From the NCBI RefSeq assembly GCF_937926365.1, contig NZ_CALAOH010000182.1, positions 1-7,310 on the forward strand: a stretch of 7,310 nucleotides of DNA, given 5' to 3'. The notes under the pieces were generated by a model. That model was not told where the DNA came from. It made no database searches and saw nothing but the letters and a program-made list of their open reading frames with translations. The first letter of the stretch is position 1. Each line of letters starts with the position of its first letter. A program made the position numbers and the translations under genes. Shown in pieces: positions 7,204 through 7,310 of the stretch. The DNA comes from an uncultured Azohydromonas sp. (GTDB lineage: Bacteria > Pseudomonadota > Gammaproteobacteria > Burkholderiales > Burkholderiaceae_C).

Positions 7204-7310
7204 ATGAAGACTTCCCGCATCCTGCCGCGCGCCGCCGCCGCGCTGGCCCTGGCCGGCGCCGCCGGCACCGCCGCCGCGCACCCTGGCCACGCCGAGGGCC
7301 TGGCCGCCGG
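7204..7310 (+). CDS. hupE: HupE/UreJ-family protein, N-terminal fragment
   Basis: Thirty-five codons lie in the window. They encode a basic start (MKTSRILPR), a hydrophobic Ala/Leu/Gly core, and a probable cleavage site after the AAA near residue 25. Next comes HPGHAEGLAAG. A signal sequence followed by HPGH and then a Gly-rich helix start is the recognised beginning of HupE/UreJ proteins, membrane permeases found with hydrogenase or urease genes and thought to bring nickel into the cell. The histidines would bind metal at the periplasmic side. It follows hoxG by 25 bp with a strong ribosome binding site, so it is in the operon. In many such clusters a cytochrome b gene comes at this place. 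The call depends on a short N-terminus, so another secreted protein is possible. Confidence 0.7.
   Translation, partial: MKTSRILPRAAAALALAGAAGTAAAHPGHAEGLAA

Overview
The window is strongly G+C-rich and reads like a hydrogen-oxidising betaproteobacterium, probably Burkholderiales and possibly Comamonadaceae. I infer this from recall of protein families: the hydrogenase subunits are very close to HoxK/HoxG of Cupriavidus (Ralstonia) necator, and the small extragenic repeat between them has a form I associate with this group. No database was searched.

Layout. The left half is on the minus strand. From right to left it holds a TetR-type regulator (3734 to 3063), a large hybrid histidine kinase with a MASE4-like membrane sensor and two receiver domains (3006 to 430), a 326-bp gap (429 to 104), and the first 34 codons of a TRAP transporter small permease (103 to 1, running off the edge). 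The gap contains a candidate promoter and operator for the permease, strong hairpins without T-tracts, and on the plus strand a partial likeness to a cobalamin riboswitch.

The right half is on the plus strand and diverges from the TetR gene across 348 bp. It begins an operon for a membrane-bound [NiFe] uptake hydrogenase: small subunit hoxK (4083-5165), large subunit hoxG (5322-7178), then the start of a hupE/ureJ-type gene (7204 to the edge). The small subunit has all six cysteines of the oxygen-tolerant proximal [4Fe-3S] cluster, plus a Tat signal and a C-terminal anchor. The large subunit has both CxxC nickel motifs and the C-terminal peptide removed by a maturation protease. Together they would oxidise H2 on the periplasmic face of the membrane. 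A HupE-like protein could supply nickel.

The most unusual structure lies between hoxK and hoxG: two inverted, REP-like hairpins with the same 10-nt loop and stems that differ by compensatory changes. The gap is 156 bp, and hoxG has no clear Shine-Dalgarno sequence. The expected cytochrome b gene (hoxZ/hupC) does not follow hoxG; the hupE-like gene does. I see no complete undescribed system. The regulatory and repeat features are the parts worth checking.
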